The notes below the pieces were generated by a model, which ran no database searches, was not told the origin of the DNA, and saw only the letters and a program-made list of their open reading frames with translations. From Brachypterus glaber (Eukaryota; Arthropoda; Insecta; Coleoptera; Kateretidae), in the NCBI GenBank assembly GCA_958510825.1, contig OY294044.1, positions 103,764,893-103,828,892 of the forward strand: DNA of 64,000 nt. The letters run 5' to 3'. The number at the start of each line of letters is the position of its first letter. Position 1 is the first letter of the stretch. The position numbers were made by a program, and so were the translations under genes. Below are positions 21,623 to 33,749 of the stretch, in pieces.

Positions 21623-22581
21623 CCCGGCGTCTGACACGTGGGGTGTCACAAACCCCAGAGTCCAAATATTACTCCGTAACTATTTTATTTTCGCGCCAAG
21701 CGAAGACAGCGCCTCAGTACCTTTCAATCGCTTTTTACTTTGCACAGTGTAGCATGAACGGCAGTATGAATATTGAAGCATTAGAGGCCACGTCCTTTTG
21801 AAGTCGTCTGGGGTTTCTGACACCCCACGTGTCATAATAAGTAACATTTATTTTCCTACAACCTAGCTAGTAGTTAGTGCCTATTTTCCACCCGTTGCCT
21901 ATGACAATGGTTGAAAAGTGAAAATTAGTTGATTTTTTACATCTGCTGTCAGAAAATGAGTAAACGTGAAACACATAACCTTAAATTGACAAATTAATAT
22001 TTTAAGACAATTTTTGCGTCTTTTGGATGTTTAGGTCGTAGAAAAAATAGTATACAGACCTCGACGCAAACTATTTCGGTGGACTTCGAAAGATTTTTTA
22101 CTCGGCTGCGCCTCATAAAAAAATAAGCACTCTCTTGCACTGAAAACTAGGTTCGCGTACTCGGTGCGTAATATACTATTATCTTCCTGTTTCTCCTGTA
22201 TTTTTCAGTCATATTACGATTACTTAAAGTAATTTATTTTGAACACTACCTATAATATTTAAAAGTTTATAATTTATGTTATGCATTTAGATCTTTGTTT
22301 GGCAATTTTAAACGTTCTTTTTTTTTAGTTAATAGAAAACAAAAAGCTTTCCTATTTTTTTTTTAAATTTGATTTATTTTTGTTAACCGATTAAAAATAA
22401 ACATATATGTATTTAAGATTTTTAAATTATTTTTAGGTTAATATATTGTATAACTCGAATATTTTACTACATTTTATATAAAATTTATTAAATAAAGTAA
22501 AAACGGTCCCATTTATTGTTGGGGTTTATTACACCCCACCTGTCGTTACTTGTAAAACTAAACCACCTGTCAGACGCCGGG
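21623..22581. mobile_element. piggyBac-like MITE, 959 bp, with TTAA target duplication
   Basis: TTAA (21619-21622) and TTAA (22582-22585) flank the ends CCCGGCGTCTGACACGTGG and CCACCTGTCAGACGCCGGG. TTAA duplication and CCC-start ends are the mark of piggyBac superfamily transposons. Subterminal copies of GACACCCCACGTGTC-like words occur near 21640, 21810 and 22540, possible transposase-binding sites. There is no transposase frame. Confidence 0.85.
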
Positions 22582-22588
22582 TTAAGTA

Positions 22589-23551
22589 GGGGAGAGTGGG
22601 GATGTTTCGACCTCTTAATGTTTAAATCGTTTTATAAAATATTTAATAAATTATTTTATTTTATTTTTTTATACCAATCTATAGTTTAATATGTTCTCTA
22701 TTAAATAATATAGTACAAGTTGTATTAATTTAAAGAATAATTAGTTTTATAAATTAAAATAAAAATAGTTACATTTGGTTGAAACATCCCTCTAGGGTGG
22801 GAGGTTTCAAGATGGTGGGGATGATTAAACCAGGGTGAATAAAATTATAAATTTTATTAAAATATTTAAAATTTATTATTAAAACTTTATAATATAGTTC
22901 TAATATAGTTATAAAAATTTAAAACCAACATTAAAATGAACCAAAAATTATTAATGTTTTATTAAAAATAACTAGAACATGAACAAATAATATAAGACTA
23001 ATGTTAAAAGGAACCAGAAACGATTTAACTAATATAAAAAAACAATACAAAACAACCTAGTAAGTAGCAGGTAATCTGAAAATACGAACCAATATTAAAA
23101 GTATATTGGAAAACTAAAAAACGGATTGGAATTTTAATATTATTTTAAATTTTCGAATGTTCTATCCAGTGGTAGAATCATCCCTATATGCTCAAATTTT
23201 AAATAATATGATGATACCCGGTAAAATAAACGAATCGGGTTAGGTTCAGTGCATGAAAATGAAGCCAATAAAACACTTGTTTAATCATATAAAACCGATT
23301 TTGAATAGATTTTACCACTAGAAAAATATCAATAAAAAAATGTAGAACCAAAACCTTATCTGATTTTCACAAAAAATTGATTTTTTCGTAATTTTTCTTA
23401 GACCTTTCCGAATTTGACCAAACTTTAACTAGGCACTATAGCCACTAAACTTATTAGTTGGCACTACTGGAAGCACGCAAAATTTAAATAGTTTTTAAAT
23501 AAAATCAAATGGTTGAATCCTCCCACTGGTCGAAACATACCCACTCTCCCC
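22589..23551. mobile_element. TA-flanked TIR element, 963 bp
   Basis: TA dinucleotides (22587-22588, 23552-23553) flank the ends GGGGAGAGTGGGGATGTTTC and GAAACATACCCACTCTCCCC. A related word (GGTTGAAACATCCC-like) recurs inside near 22777, 22816, 23170 and 23508, giving a set of subterminal repeats. The left end is one base from the piggyBac-like element's TTAA. TA duplication suggests Tc1/mariner-type transposition. No transposase is present. Confidence 0.8.
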
Positions 23552-23589
23552 TATGTATAGAAAAAAGAATAATTACACAAAACAAAGAC

Positions 23590-24080
23590 AAAAATATAAA
23601 AATGAATAACTATGTTTATAGATCAATGTAAGGGACTCTCACAAATAATTTTTCTGGTTCTATTCTTAAACCGCAAGTAGTTATTATCAAAGAAATTTAT
23701 ACCGCTGTTGCACGAATTAACTAGTTTTCTGACTATTCAGTGGCCTGTTAGCTAAATAGTTAGTTCTATATAAAGATGTGCTCAACAGATTTACATTTGA
23801 ATTAAAGTTCCTCAGTTGCCTAGGAGGTATGTGAAGAGAAAACTCTGAAAGTAAGCTAGGAGAATTGGTCATACCATTTATTACTTTATAAAAGAAACAT
23901 ATGTCTATATAGTCTCTACGCAGCTTTAAACTGTGCAAATTAAAGTATTTTTAAGTCTGATCGTAATCAAGAATAATACCGCGCATTGCTAATCTATAGC
24001 TAAGGCAACTTACAAATTTTCCTTGTATGTTCTCTATGCGATCTATGTGTATGTGAGGCGTATAGAGTGGCCCATCTCAC
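23590..24080 (-). pseudogene. LINE C-terminal fragment, minus strand
   Basis: The frame 23938-23717 (HSLKLRRDYIDICFFYKVING, LSEFSLHIPPRQLRNFNS) is the far C-terminus of a CR1/Jockey-type RT protein. After a stop it continues upstream to about 24065 (HIHIDRIENIQGKFVSCLSYRLA). RT itself is missing. The 26.2-kb fragment (RSRLEYCSTIWAPHY) is the part that normally precedes this, so both may come from one element broken apart. Confidence 0.75.
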
Positions 24081-26212
24081 TTTATGGAAATATCGAGATA
24101 ATGGCTATTTAAATTTCTCCGATTTTTTAATCTTTGATCTAAGACGCATTATTTTATTTAAAATTTTTCTGTTGGGGTTTTTAGACTCGACCAACATTAA
24201 GGTAATGTATGACAAACAAATTTATTTTACTTTCTTTAGTTTCTTAGAGAAAAAAATTGGTGGGTCACTATTGCACTATACATTGTGTTTATGTTGGGCC
24301 ACTATTGCATTACGAACGAGATCTGACCATCATTTTTTTTTTGAGTAGATCTAACCTCACATTTTACTTTGAAATTTTAATTATTTTTACATGTGAAAGA
24401 AATGTTCGTTATTTAATAACAGAATAGTCAAAATACCAATAATTATGCTCTGTAATAGTTAAATAAACGTTTTCTTACTGTTTTTGGAGAATGAAGAATA
24501 ACTAATTCGTAAACATTGTTCAAGTACCTAAATGGATTTCAGTTCCTATGATCTCAAAGTTTAAGGTAAGTTGTAATTATTTTTTATTAATAAAGCAAAA
24601 TGTACAAAATTGGTAACATAACGCTGCTGCATTTGTGCAGAAAATGATTTGTTTTGGGGCGAACAAATAACTTTCTCGATAAAACAAATTTTGGCTTTTT
24701 TAAGAATCTTTCTAAAAATATCTTTATAAATCTTTGGTAAAACTTGCCTTGTTAGCTTTTTTAAGAATAAAATTGACATTTTTAATGATGCAGTTGGCTT
24801 TTTCAACATCCCCAATAATATAACCCAGCGAACACCAATATCAACCCATTAGGAAACGTTTTTATGACAGTCAATATTTGTTTGACTGGTAGCCTATACC
24901 TGTGGGCCACTCTTGCACTAATAAAAGCGATAATTTTAATAATGCAATAGTGCTTTAAATGCATGTATCGTGCCAAAAAAAAAAACCCTCTGTTATGAGG
25001 GTGGTATGTAATGAAAGCTATAGATTGTAATAGGGTGCTAGTCCCAATTAAAGCCAAAAATATTAATTATCTAAGACATTAATTTAGAACCACACACTAT
25101 TATTTGGAGGCGTATCGAATACAAATAGCTGTATAGTTGCTATTTGGGTAGCGTGCCACCAGTAATAATATTACATAATATTATCACAATATCATATATC
25201 ATATGATAACAAATGTTAATATAAGAATCTAATTACTACTTTATACTTATCTGACTTTCTTATTCCAGCGAAGATATGCGAAAGATAAAAAATTTCAAAT
25301 ATATTTTAAATTAATTAAAATATATCTTGCCAATAAAACAAAAGGATTACACAACAATTAAAAGAATTTAATGAAAGAAAAAAATGAAAAGTAAAAAACA
25401 AATTAAAAACAACAAAATATTTTAATTTGAAATGAAAAAAAAATTATGAATAAATAGCATCTTTACCCTTCAGATATCTATACCCGCGACTCTAAATTTT
25501 ACTTTAAATTTTCACATATTACGTTAATTCTACAACTTCCCTAAGACCCAACTTTACTAGACGACTACATATTTCCGAATCCCCTTTTTTAAACCATAAC
25601 TCAAAACAGGCAAAATTTCCCTTCCCAAAGATGCCGATATACCAGTCATAAAACTATTAACGTAAATATCTGAGGAGTTTTCTGCCAAAAAGTTATATTA
25701 TTATAAAAATAATATTAATTGAAAAATTACTTTAAATCACTGAAAATTAATTTAAATTTAATTGAGAGAAATGATTAAAAAAACTACTTCTACTTATTGA
25801 TTGATATTGATTTTCATGACATTGCTTCGAAGTAGAAAAAACCATTTTTATAAACAATCCCTAACTATTGCCAGTATCTAAAACAACATCATTAAAGATA
25901 TTCCCATATTTATTAATTAAGAAAACCGAATTAACCAATTAATTAGGCTAATAAAAATGTACACCCTTTTTATGTAAACGCCTCAATTACACAAAATGCA
26001 AGCTTCCCAAATACTAATAATATTAGCATCTGTAAAAATAAACAGCAAACCACCCGTTAAGAACAATGCTATGTCACGTTCAATAACCATACAAATAAAA
26101 ATATAAATACTCAATATATACAGGGTGACCACTCTGTTACAAGATGTCCTTATTACATTTATAAAAAAACGCCAATCCCAAAAAAAAACACATATGGGCC
26201 ACACATGCACTA
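24081..26212. other. Gene-free stretch with recurring GGGCCACT-TTGCACTA words
   Basis: Variants of GGGCCACTATTGCACTA occur near 24265, 24297, 24904 and 26196, partly with complementary GCAATAGTGC nearby (24945). They may be ends of a short element, but I could not pair them into one unit. TATACAGGGTGACC near 26118 resembles Tc1/mariner-type MITE ends. No coding region is supported. Confidence 0.4.
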
Positions 26213-26772
26213 TACGCCTCATGTTATAGTGTGGTGCCCAAATAGTGGAACAATACTCAAGTCGAGATCGTATCAATGATGTGTAAAGAAGAGTTGCTGT
26301 TTTAGGATTTGAAAAGTCCTTAGTAAATCTAAGAACAAAACCAAGCAGCTTAAAATATTCAAATTGTGGCCTACTTCATTTAAAAATTAAAAAAACAGAT
26401 TTTTTTTATTTTTAAATGATAGCTGGATGTCATATTTCGTTTTTAAGCTCAAATTTTGCACAGATTTAAATTTATGAATTTTGAATGGCATACGCCTCAT
26501 GTTATAGTGTGGTGCCCAAATAGTGGAACAATACTCAAGCCGAGATCGTATCAATGATGTGTAAAGAAGAGTTGCTGTTTTAGGATTTGAAAAGTCCTTA
26601 GTAAATCTAAGAACAAAACCAAGCAGCTTAAAATATTCAAATTGTGGCCTACTTCATTTGAAAATTGAAAAAACAGATTTTTTTTTTTATTTTTAAATGA
26701 AAGCTGGATGTCATATTTCGTTTTTAAGCTCAAATTTTGCACAGATTTAAATTTATGAATTTTGAATGGCAT
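26213..26772 (-). repeat. 278-bp tandem duplication carrying a LINE fragment
   Basis: TACGCCTCATGTTATAGTGT at 26213 recurs at 26491, and the two 278-bp units are almost identical. On the minus strand each unit's first ~150 bp encodes LINE C-terminal sequence (LGFVLRFTKDFSNPKTATL, SLIRSRLEYCSTIWAPHYN). The duplication happened after the LINE fragment was already inserted. Confidence 0.85.
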
Positions 26773-28575
26773 GGTATAACATGTAAAAAAATGTGTCTTA
26801 TATAAAAATATAACTCTGATTTTTTTTCCAATTATAATTAAATAGAAAATTTCAAGTAAAAAAACTATAATTACACAGGACTTTTTGGTTTGGACAAATA
26901 AAAATAAAGTAGGTTTTTCAGAAGCCAGACTATAGGAGAGTATTTATTTTTTTTGGCAGCAGTATTATATCCTTCTTCATGGACAAAATTTTGTAATTCT
27001 CTCTCCTAGGAAGTTCTGCGTAAGAAAAAAAAGTATTACTTTTTTCGTTTTTCGACGTGTTAGGTATATTCTTGCAAAACAGATGATTGATTTCAGTGAA
27101 CACTAAAAGAGCAAAAAAAAATAGTTAAAAGGAAGTAACATTTTGTGCCACCAAAAATTTTACTTTTTAAAAGGCTATTACTCCTTTAATATTAAATTTA
27201 TGTCGAGATTTATGTGTTTCGGTGAAGAATACTTTTTTGCTTTGCACCATTGAAGGGCCGTAGCTCCCTTAGGGCTTTTTCATGTTTTGTGATGTAATCA
27301 TCCCGTTATTTAATGTCAAAAGACTGCAAACATCGTGTGAGAAGACCCAGAAATTTCTGGGAAATTTCGAAATATTGGAAAAATATATTTTTATGTAAAA
27401 AATTGCGAAAGTGCATGTACAAATATTTTGTAGTAAGCCTCTTATTTTAAATAAAAATAAAATAATGAAATTGAAAAAATCTTAAGGAAGGGTATCGTTT
27501 TAAGTTTTGGGCTAAATAAAAAAAATATGTTTTTGTCTAAAAAAATGCAAAATGATGAAAAGAAATGATAAAAAACTGTGTTGTTTGTTAATAAAGAACA
27601 AAATGAAAAAACAAATTAAAAACTCAGGAATTATTGGTTATCGTAAACCCGACAACATCGCATTATTCTTGCGCTACATGTGATATCATATTGAAAAAAA
27701 GCAATATTTTTTGTTTGTCTTAAAACCAACATAAATACATTTAGGTAGAATGTATAATAAAAACACAACAAAATATTAATTAAATATATCTATTTTTAAA
27801 TAAGTATATTTAATTAATATTAAAAGTTAAAAGTCTATGTGTAACTTTTTCATATTGTCTTGGGTAACACTGTCCCAATGAACTACATGCTTTGGGTTAT
27901 CGCTGAAACAGCTGGTTTGCTTATAGTGTTATTATAGTATAAATACCTCAAAAATAACTCCATAATCGTACTGAAACATAAGAAACTATTGACATAAGTC
28001 CAGCCTAATTACACATTGAATTACAGTATATTGAATCCGTGAAAACTAATAAAACACAACAAAATATTTTAATATTATAGTCAAGAGCAGTGAACACATC
28101 ACAGACCCTTTCCTTTGGCCCCACTTTTTATTTTGACGAGATGACATTTGATACTTGAAGTTTCGTGCAATGGTGCCAAATCGTACATTGACAGATATCA
28201 AATTCTTAATTAAAATAATTAATTAAAGTATGTTCCGGGATGTAAAAAGGGCTGAAATTTTGGCTAAGTATTTATTTTTTATGTATCTATAAGCATGTAA
28301 AGTCTTATCGTTGCCGGCGATTTAGCCCAAAATGCGATACCCTTTAATATACATTTTTGTTGAAAATAGGATTACATATATTTGTCGAATAAATCCGAAT
28401 AATTGTTCGATATAAAATTAAACTTTTCAAATTTTAAGTTAAAATTTGAAAAGTTTAAAATTATTAACTACCTACTGAAAATGGCACTTCAGTGTGTAGA
28501 CAATGAAATTCGAAGTTCTTATAAAAAGTTTTTGCATTTATAGTTTAATTTATCTTTTACAGAAAACAAGTCATG
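26773..28575. other. Gene-free AT-rich stretch
   Basis: No gene or clear repeat family. A perfect short hairpin (CAAATTTTAAGTTAAAATTTG) lies near 28427. Confidence 0.45.
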
Positions 28576-29207
28576 AAGATTTTTAGTGCTACGCAAGCAA
28601 GAGAGTAATTTAAAAATCGCACAGTAAATATTTTTACAACAGGTTTCAATAGTATATGTTTGGGTATAAAATATAGTTATATTTTATAAAATAAACTGCG
28701 CAGTATATTCGCACATCCAAGATTTTTAGTGCTACGCAAGCAAGAGAGTAATTTAAAAATCGCACAGTAAATATTTTTACAACAGGTTTCAATAGTATAT
28801 GTTTGTGTATAAAATATAGTTATATTTTATAAAATAAACTGCGCAGTATATTCGCACATCCAATTCTTGAATCTGTTTTGAAAATATGCACTGTGCGATT
28901 TTTAAAACAGGTTTGAATAGGATATGTTTTTGTATAGAATATAGTTATGTTGTATAAAATAAACTACGCAGTATATTCGCACATACATTTTTACAACAGG
29001 TTTCAATAGTATATGTTTGTGTATAAAACATAGTTATATTTTATAAAATAAACTGCGCAGTATATTCGCACATCCAATTCTTGAATCTGTTTTGAAAATA
29101 TGCACTGTGCGATTTTTAAAACAGGTTTGAATAGGATATGTTTTTGTATAGAATATAGTTATGTTGTATAAAATAAACTACGCAGTATATTCGCACATAC
29201 AATATTC
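28576..29207 (+). repeat. Short satellite-like array, about 5 units
   Basis: Units share GCGCAGTATATTCGCACAT and a preceding ATAGTTATATTTTATAAAAT core. Units 1 and 2 (28576-28718, 28719-28861; 143 bp each) are nearly identical. The following units alternate between two subtypes: 'ACTGCGCAG' ending CATCCA and 'ACTACGCAG' ending CATACA. The pair of units at 28986-29207 repeats the arrangement just before it. This alternation is a small higher-order repeat. Confidence 0.85.
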
Positions 29208-29244
29208 GAATCTGTCCAAAGTCCAAAAAAAGTCCAAAGTCCAA

Positions 29245-29296
29245 ACGTATGTTATGAAAGTAGTACTTTAATATACTATTTTCTATTTTGCGACTC
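29245..29296 (+). repeat. Half MITE of the TAGTATATTAAAG family
   Basis: GTATGTTATGAAAGTAGTAC followed by TTTAATATACTA matches one arm of the MITE at 4078-4204. The following bases (TTTCTATTTTGC) are complementary to sequence just left of 29660, so this may be one end of a larger foldback with 29640-29690. Confidence 0.65.
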
Positions 29297-29656
29297 TTAG
29301 AAAATCATAATCACACGCACTTTGCGTGTTCTTATAGGCCCATAAGAGGTCTCTACTTTTTTTTTCTGTTGGGTTGGCAACATAAAAAAGCGTTTTGCGT
29401 GCAAATGTCAATGTCGATTTAAAGTTTAATTTTTTACAAAATTTTGTGTTTGGGTTATTTTTTACCGTGTTAAAATTGTGGACTGGTTAATTGCAGTGAA
29501 AAAAAAAGAGATGACTGTAAAATATATCAAAATATCATTTGTTCTTAGAATTTTAAACATAGTGTAAACTGTAATGCCAACCCAAAACAAAAATCCCTAA
29601 ATCAGTCATCAATTTAAATGTAATTTTTTTAAATTTTAGAGCAAAATAGAAAAAAT

Positions 29657-29793
29657 CATATAAAGCACTCGTTTCATAACACGTTTTTAGAGCACTAGAA
29701 CTTTAGAAAACTCGCCGCAAGCGGATGTTTTCTAAACTTGTACTCGTGCGCTAAAAACGTATGTTATGAAACTAGTACTTTAATATACTATAA
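29657..29793. repeat. MITE of the TAGTATATTAAAG family
   Basis: A palindromic unit around CTCGCCGCAAGCGGATG; it matches 4078-4204. The right end is CTTTAATATACTATA; the left end is slightly decayed (TATAAAGCACTCG). Confidence 0.75.
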
Positions 29794-29825
29794 AAGGACA
29801 CAATGCTTTATAAGTATTCGTATAA

Positions 29826-29827
29826 TG

Positions 29828-29868
<41 letters not shown>
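29826..29868 (+). repeat. AAT microsatellite, tail of the adjoining LINE
   Basis: Tandem AAT units abut the 3' end of the minus-strand LINE at 29869-30620. On the LINE's own strand this is a 3' (ATT)n tail. Confidence 0.85.
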
Positions 29869-29870
<2 letters not shown>

Positions 29871-30620
29871 TCTTTATTTCATAGATTATATCAATCATAC
29901 AATAAATATAGTACAACCAACATGAAAACGAAACTAGTCAAAATAAAAAGAATAAAAAGAATACACATTAGTTTGTTATATTATCATTATTTAAATATTC
30001 TGCCATTGAATATGGCTCTATATTAATTAAAATATCTAAAATCTGCCTTTTAAAGGCTCTTAAATTTAAAATTGACTTTATATTGTCTGGTAGTTTATTA
30101 AACACAGATACACAGGAGAATAGACAACCTTTTTCAAATTGTGCCAACCTATGTCGTGGTATATTAAAATTAAGGTTTCTACTGCTAGAGGGCCTTAGAT
30201 GTTGAAATAAATGCCTATTCTTAAAGGAAAACATCAGAAGCTCATAGATATACAAACCAGTCAATGTCAGTAATCCATTACCTCTAAAATAACCTCGACA
30301 AGATCCATTGTAACCTAAATTTAAAATTGTGCGAAGGGTCCGCTTTTGAACCTTAAATACGTCATCTACGTTCGTACTCTGACCCCAAAAAACAATGCCA
30401 TATTTTAAAATAGACTGAAAATTTGAAAAGTAAACTGTTTTTATAGTTTCAAAGTTAACATATGGTTTAAGAACTCGCAAAGAGTATTGGACAGAGTTTA
30501 ATTTTTTAATTAACTCTTCTAGGTGTAAATTCCAGCTTAAATGTTGGTCTAGATGTAGACCCAAAAATTTTGTAGTATTCTTCGTCTTTAGATATGAATT
30601 TTCAAATGGCAATGATGTTC
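29869..30620 (-). mobile_element. 5'-truncated LINE, minus strand
   Basis: Only the C-terminal third of the RT protein and the 3' end with an (ATT)n tail remain. The 5' side is cut at about 30620, which is usual for LINE insertions that end early. Confidence 0.85.
29968..30612 (-). pseudogene. LINE RT protein, C-terminal region (214 residues, open)
   Basis: The frame is undamaged but partial: it starts after the RT active site (TTKFLGLHLDQHLSWNLHLEE) and covers the thumb and C-terminal region (LKYGIVFWGQST, QKRTLRTIL, SCRGYF, LLTLTGLYIYELL). The same series of words, in diverged form, is in the LINE at 62.05-63.9 kb, so the two are the same clade. The start Met is simply the first one after the truncation. 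Confidence 0.85.
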
Positions 30621-30801
30621 AGTGTAATAAATAATTAAATATGAAAAACGGCTTACTGACGACAATGAAAATGGAAAAAAGGAAAATGTTTAAAATGCTG
30701 TTTGTGTCAACAAGGATAAAATTTTATCCTATCTTTAGAGAACTATAAAACTATAATATTTTATGATATTTCTTAGTTTGTCTGTGTGATCATAAATACC
30801 T

Positions 30802-32266
30802 CACGGTTCACCTGGGCGATTTTAAATAAAAATTTCGTGGACCCCTACATTTTTTGTACTAAAACATACCTGATGACATAAGAAATCGATTTCCATTTGA
30901 AAGAAAATCGTAAAAGATACACTTTTTTAGAAAGATAAATAAACGTTTTTTTGAGTAATAGGGTGTGTCAAAAAAATCCGATTTGCGAAATCGAAAACGC
31001 TCTGGCTCAAAAGTTGCTCCTTAGTAAAAAACTGTGGCCACTCAAAAATGAGCCAAATCGATTAATGTTTAGAGGTAGCTCAAAGCACTCAAACTTTGAA
31101 AAATATCAGTACCTGTTTTTCGGATAAAATGTGATATAAAATTATATAAAATTAAGGAAATTTTGGAGGGTTTATTTGGTAATATTTAGAAACAATACTA
31201 ATTGTGAGAAAACTAAAAAACATATATTTCCCCTTCCCTTAAGTTAGAACATAAAAAAATCGCCAATTATTTGAAGATTTTGCGAAAATTTGTTGAAAAT
31301 GGACATATTTAAAAGGACGTAACTTCCTTAGAAATGATTTTTTGACCAAGGTGTATATAAACTTTTTCTATGTTTTTAATGTTAAATAACCACTCATTAC
31401 TAAAATATTTGTTTTTTGCTTTATATTTTTTAATTTTTTTATTTTTGGTTCTTCATGCGTTAAAATTTACTTTTAAATGCATTTATCTTTAAAACGGTTA
31501 AACCTGCGATGTTAAACTTTTTTGTGTATTTTTACATAAAAAAGTATTCCAACCAAAAAATCAAAAAAAAGTACACCGAAAAAAGTTTTAGGCAAAAAAC
31601 ACAAAATCCACCCGGTTTCTAATCGAAATTAATTTTTTTTACTCAACTTGAGGAAAAAAATTATGTTTTCTGTATAGTCATGTAGGTTAACATGTATATA
31701 TGCTTATATACTAATATATAATTTTGCAGATTTTTTATTTAAAACTATTTTTTATGCACTTTTAAAAACTTGCAAAAATTAAATTTTCGCGAAATCTTCA
31801 AATAATTGGCGATTTTTTCATGTTCTAACTTAAGGGGAGGGGGGATATAGTTGTTTTAGTTCTTACATTTAGTATTGTTTCTAAATATTACCAAAGAAGC
31901 CCTCCAAAATTTCCTCAATTTTTATCGGTATCAGTTTTTATCCGAAAAACAGGTAACGATTTTTTTTTAAGTTTGAGTGCTTTGAGAGCTACCTCTAAAC
32001 ATTTATCGATTTGGCTCATTTTTGAGTGGCCCCTGTTTTTTACCAAGGAGCAACTTTTAAGCCAGAGAGCGTTTTTGATTTTGAAAATCGCGATTTTTTG
32101 ACACACCTTATTACTCAAAAAATGTTTTTTTATCCGTCTAAAAAAGTGTATCTTTTACGATTTTCTTTCAAATGGAAATTGATTTCTGATGTCATCAGTT
32201 ATGTTTTAGTCCAAAAAATATAGGGGTCCACGAAATTTTTATTTAAAATCGCCCAGGTGAACCGTG
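30802..32266. mobile_element. Large foldback element, 1465 bp, arms ~490 bp
   Basis: CACGGTTCACCTGGGCGAT at the left pairs with ATCGCCCAGGTGAACCGTG at the right, and the arms stay complementary to about 31290 and from about 31780. A possible 4-bp target duplication ACCT flanks it (30798-30801, 32267-32270). There is no coding capacity; the open frames inside are arm sequence. It would form a very long hairpin if transcribed. Confidence 0.85.
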
Positions 32267-32499
32267 ACCTATACATATTAGGGTGCCCAGTCAAAATTAA
32301 AAAATGGATTTTTTTTAGGATTTCGTCCCCTATAAATGTTCATTTAGGTCAAATACCAACCATAAATTTTTTTCAGATTGTTAAAAAAATATTTAGAGGT
32401 CGCTCCCGGCAGTTTTTTCAGAGAGAGGAAACAAGTTAAACCCTTTTATAAAGAACTTTCACTTTCGGGTTTAGACCGTGTTAATGGATTTTCACTTTC

Positions 32500-32538
32500 C
32501 GACGTTTCGTCTCTTACTACTAGAGACATCTTCAGGGA
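32500..32538 (-). ncRNA. Candidate hammerhead ribozyme core, minus strand
   Basis: On the minus strand CTGAAGATG is followed by a stem (TCTCT...AGAGA) and GAAACGTC, the order of the hammerhead core CUGANGA - stem II - GAAA. Hammerheads of this type are known in the terminal repeats of Penelope-like elements. Cleavage is inferred. Confidence 0.65.
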
Positions 32539-32578
32539 TTAATCTGAAACTAAGTTTCGAAACAACTTGTGTCACTAT

Positions 32579-33343
32579 TTATGACCAGTTGTGGTTATTC
32601 ACCCGTGACGAGGTTTTTCCTATCAAAGACTTCCATATTGCAGGTAAGTGGTAACCAGTGTCCCGATTGATATTGTTAGGATGCTTGATGATTTCTATCG
32701 ATTCCCGTATCTTCCTTGGCATTTTTCTGTTTTCTGTTAATATTTGTTTTGTTTCAGACAAATTGATTTTATGACCTGTTTCATGTACATGTTCGGCTAC
32801 TGCCGATAAGGAAATTTGTTTCTTTCTTATATTGCGCTCATGCTCTTGAAGTCTTGTAGAAATTTTTCTCTTAGTTTCACCTATGTAAACCGTACCACAG
32901 GAGCAGGGTATTTTATATACGCCTTCTGAACTCAGGGGTATTTTGTCTTTTGTTGAAGTCAAACATTGACCTAATTTTTGGTTGGACCGAAATATAGGCT
33001 TAATATTTGACTTCTTCAAAAGTTTACCTATTTTATCCGTGATACCGCTTACATAGGGAAGTATAACTTGTGTCTGTCTGTCATTGTCACTATTGTCCTG
33101 TTGTTTGGGTCTGGGATTTCTGTATTTGTATATGGTCTTATTAATGTCTTTTTTGGTATAACCGTTCATGGTCAAGGCTTTGGTTAGTTTAAGGAGTTCT
33201 GTGTCTAGGGAATTCTTGTCTGAAATCATGAAAGCCCTATGAACAAGTGAATTAACTACCGAGCGTTTTTGAGAGGGATGGTGATGTGAAAATGCGTTTA
33301 GGTATCTGTCAGTGTGGGTTTTTTTGACCTCAACAAACGACAA
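32579..33343 (-). pseudogene. Penelope-like C-terminal region with GIY-YIG endonuclease
   Basis: The frame is 254 residues, open and without damage, but the N-terminal RT part is missing because the copy ends at the inversion junction (about 33343). The GIY-YIG motif is GVYKIPCSCGTVYIGET, with catalytic Arg in STRLQEHERN and a downstream HVHETGHKI and ESIEIIKHPNN (the Glu region). Upstream linker words (SQKRSVVNSLVHRA) are typical for the region between RT and endonuclease in Penelope proteins. The domain nicks DNA to prime insertion. As it lacks RT it is a non-autonomous remnant, though little decayed. Confidence 0.88.
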
Positions 33344-33344
33344 A

Positions 33345-33708
33345 ATACCCCTGAGTTCAGAAGGCGTATATAAAATACCCTGCTCCTGTGGTACGGTTTA
33401 CATAGGTGAAACTAAGAGAAAAAATTTCTACAAGACTTCAAGAGCATGAGCGCAATATAAGAAAGAAACAAATTTCCTTATCGGCAGTAGCCGAACATGT
33501 ACATGAAACAGGTCATAAAATCAATTTGTCTGAAACAAAACAAATATTAACAGAAAACAGAAAAATGCCAAGGAAGATACGGGAATCGATAGAAATCATC
33601 AAGCATCCTAACAATATCAATCGGGACACTGGTTACCACTTACCTGCAATATGGAAGTCTTTGATAGGAAAAACCTCGTCACGGGTGAATAACCACAACT
33701 CGTCATAA
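33345..33708 (+). pseudogene. Second, inverted Penelope-like GIY-YIG fragment
   Basis: It repeats the end of the minus-strand copy almost base for base, from the GVYKIPCSC region onward. A single-base change in the frame near 33405 breaks the motif's start from the rest, so the longest open part begins at KISTRLQEHERN (33406 on, 100 residues). The near identity to the left copy means both came from one event, or have been kept alike. Confidence 0.85.
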
Positions 33709-33749
33709 ATAGTGACACAAGTTGATTCGAAACTTAGTTTCAGATTAAT

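Noticed and set aside
32026..32439. Short plus-strand frames near 32 kb
   Set aside because: They fall in the right arm of the large foldback and the start of the next element, with no protein-like composition.
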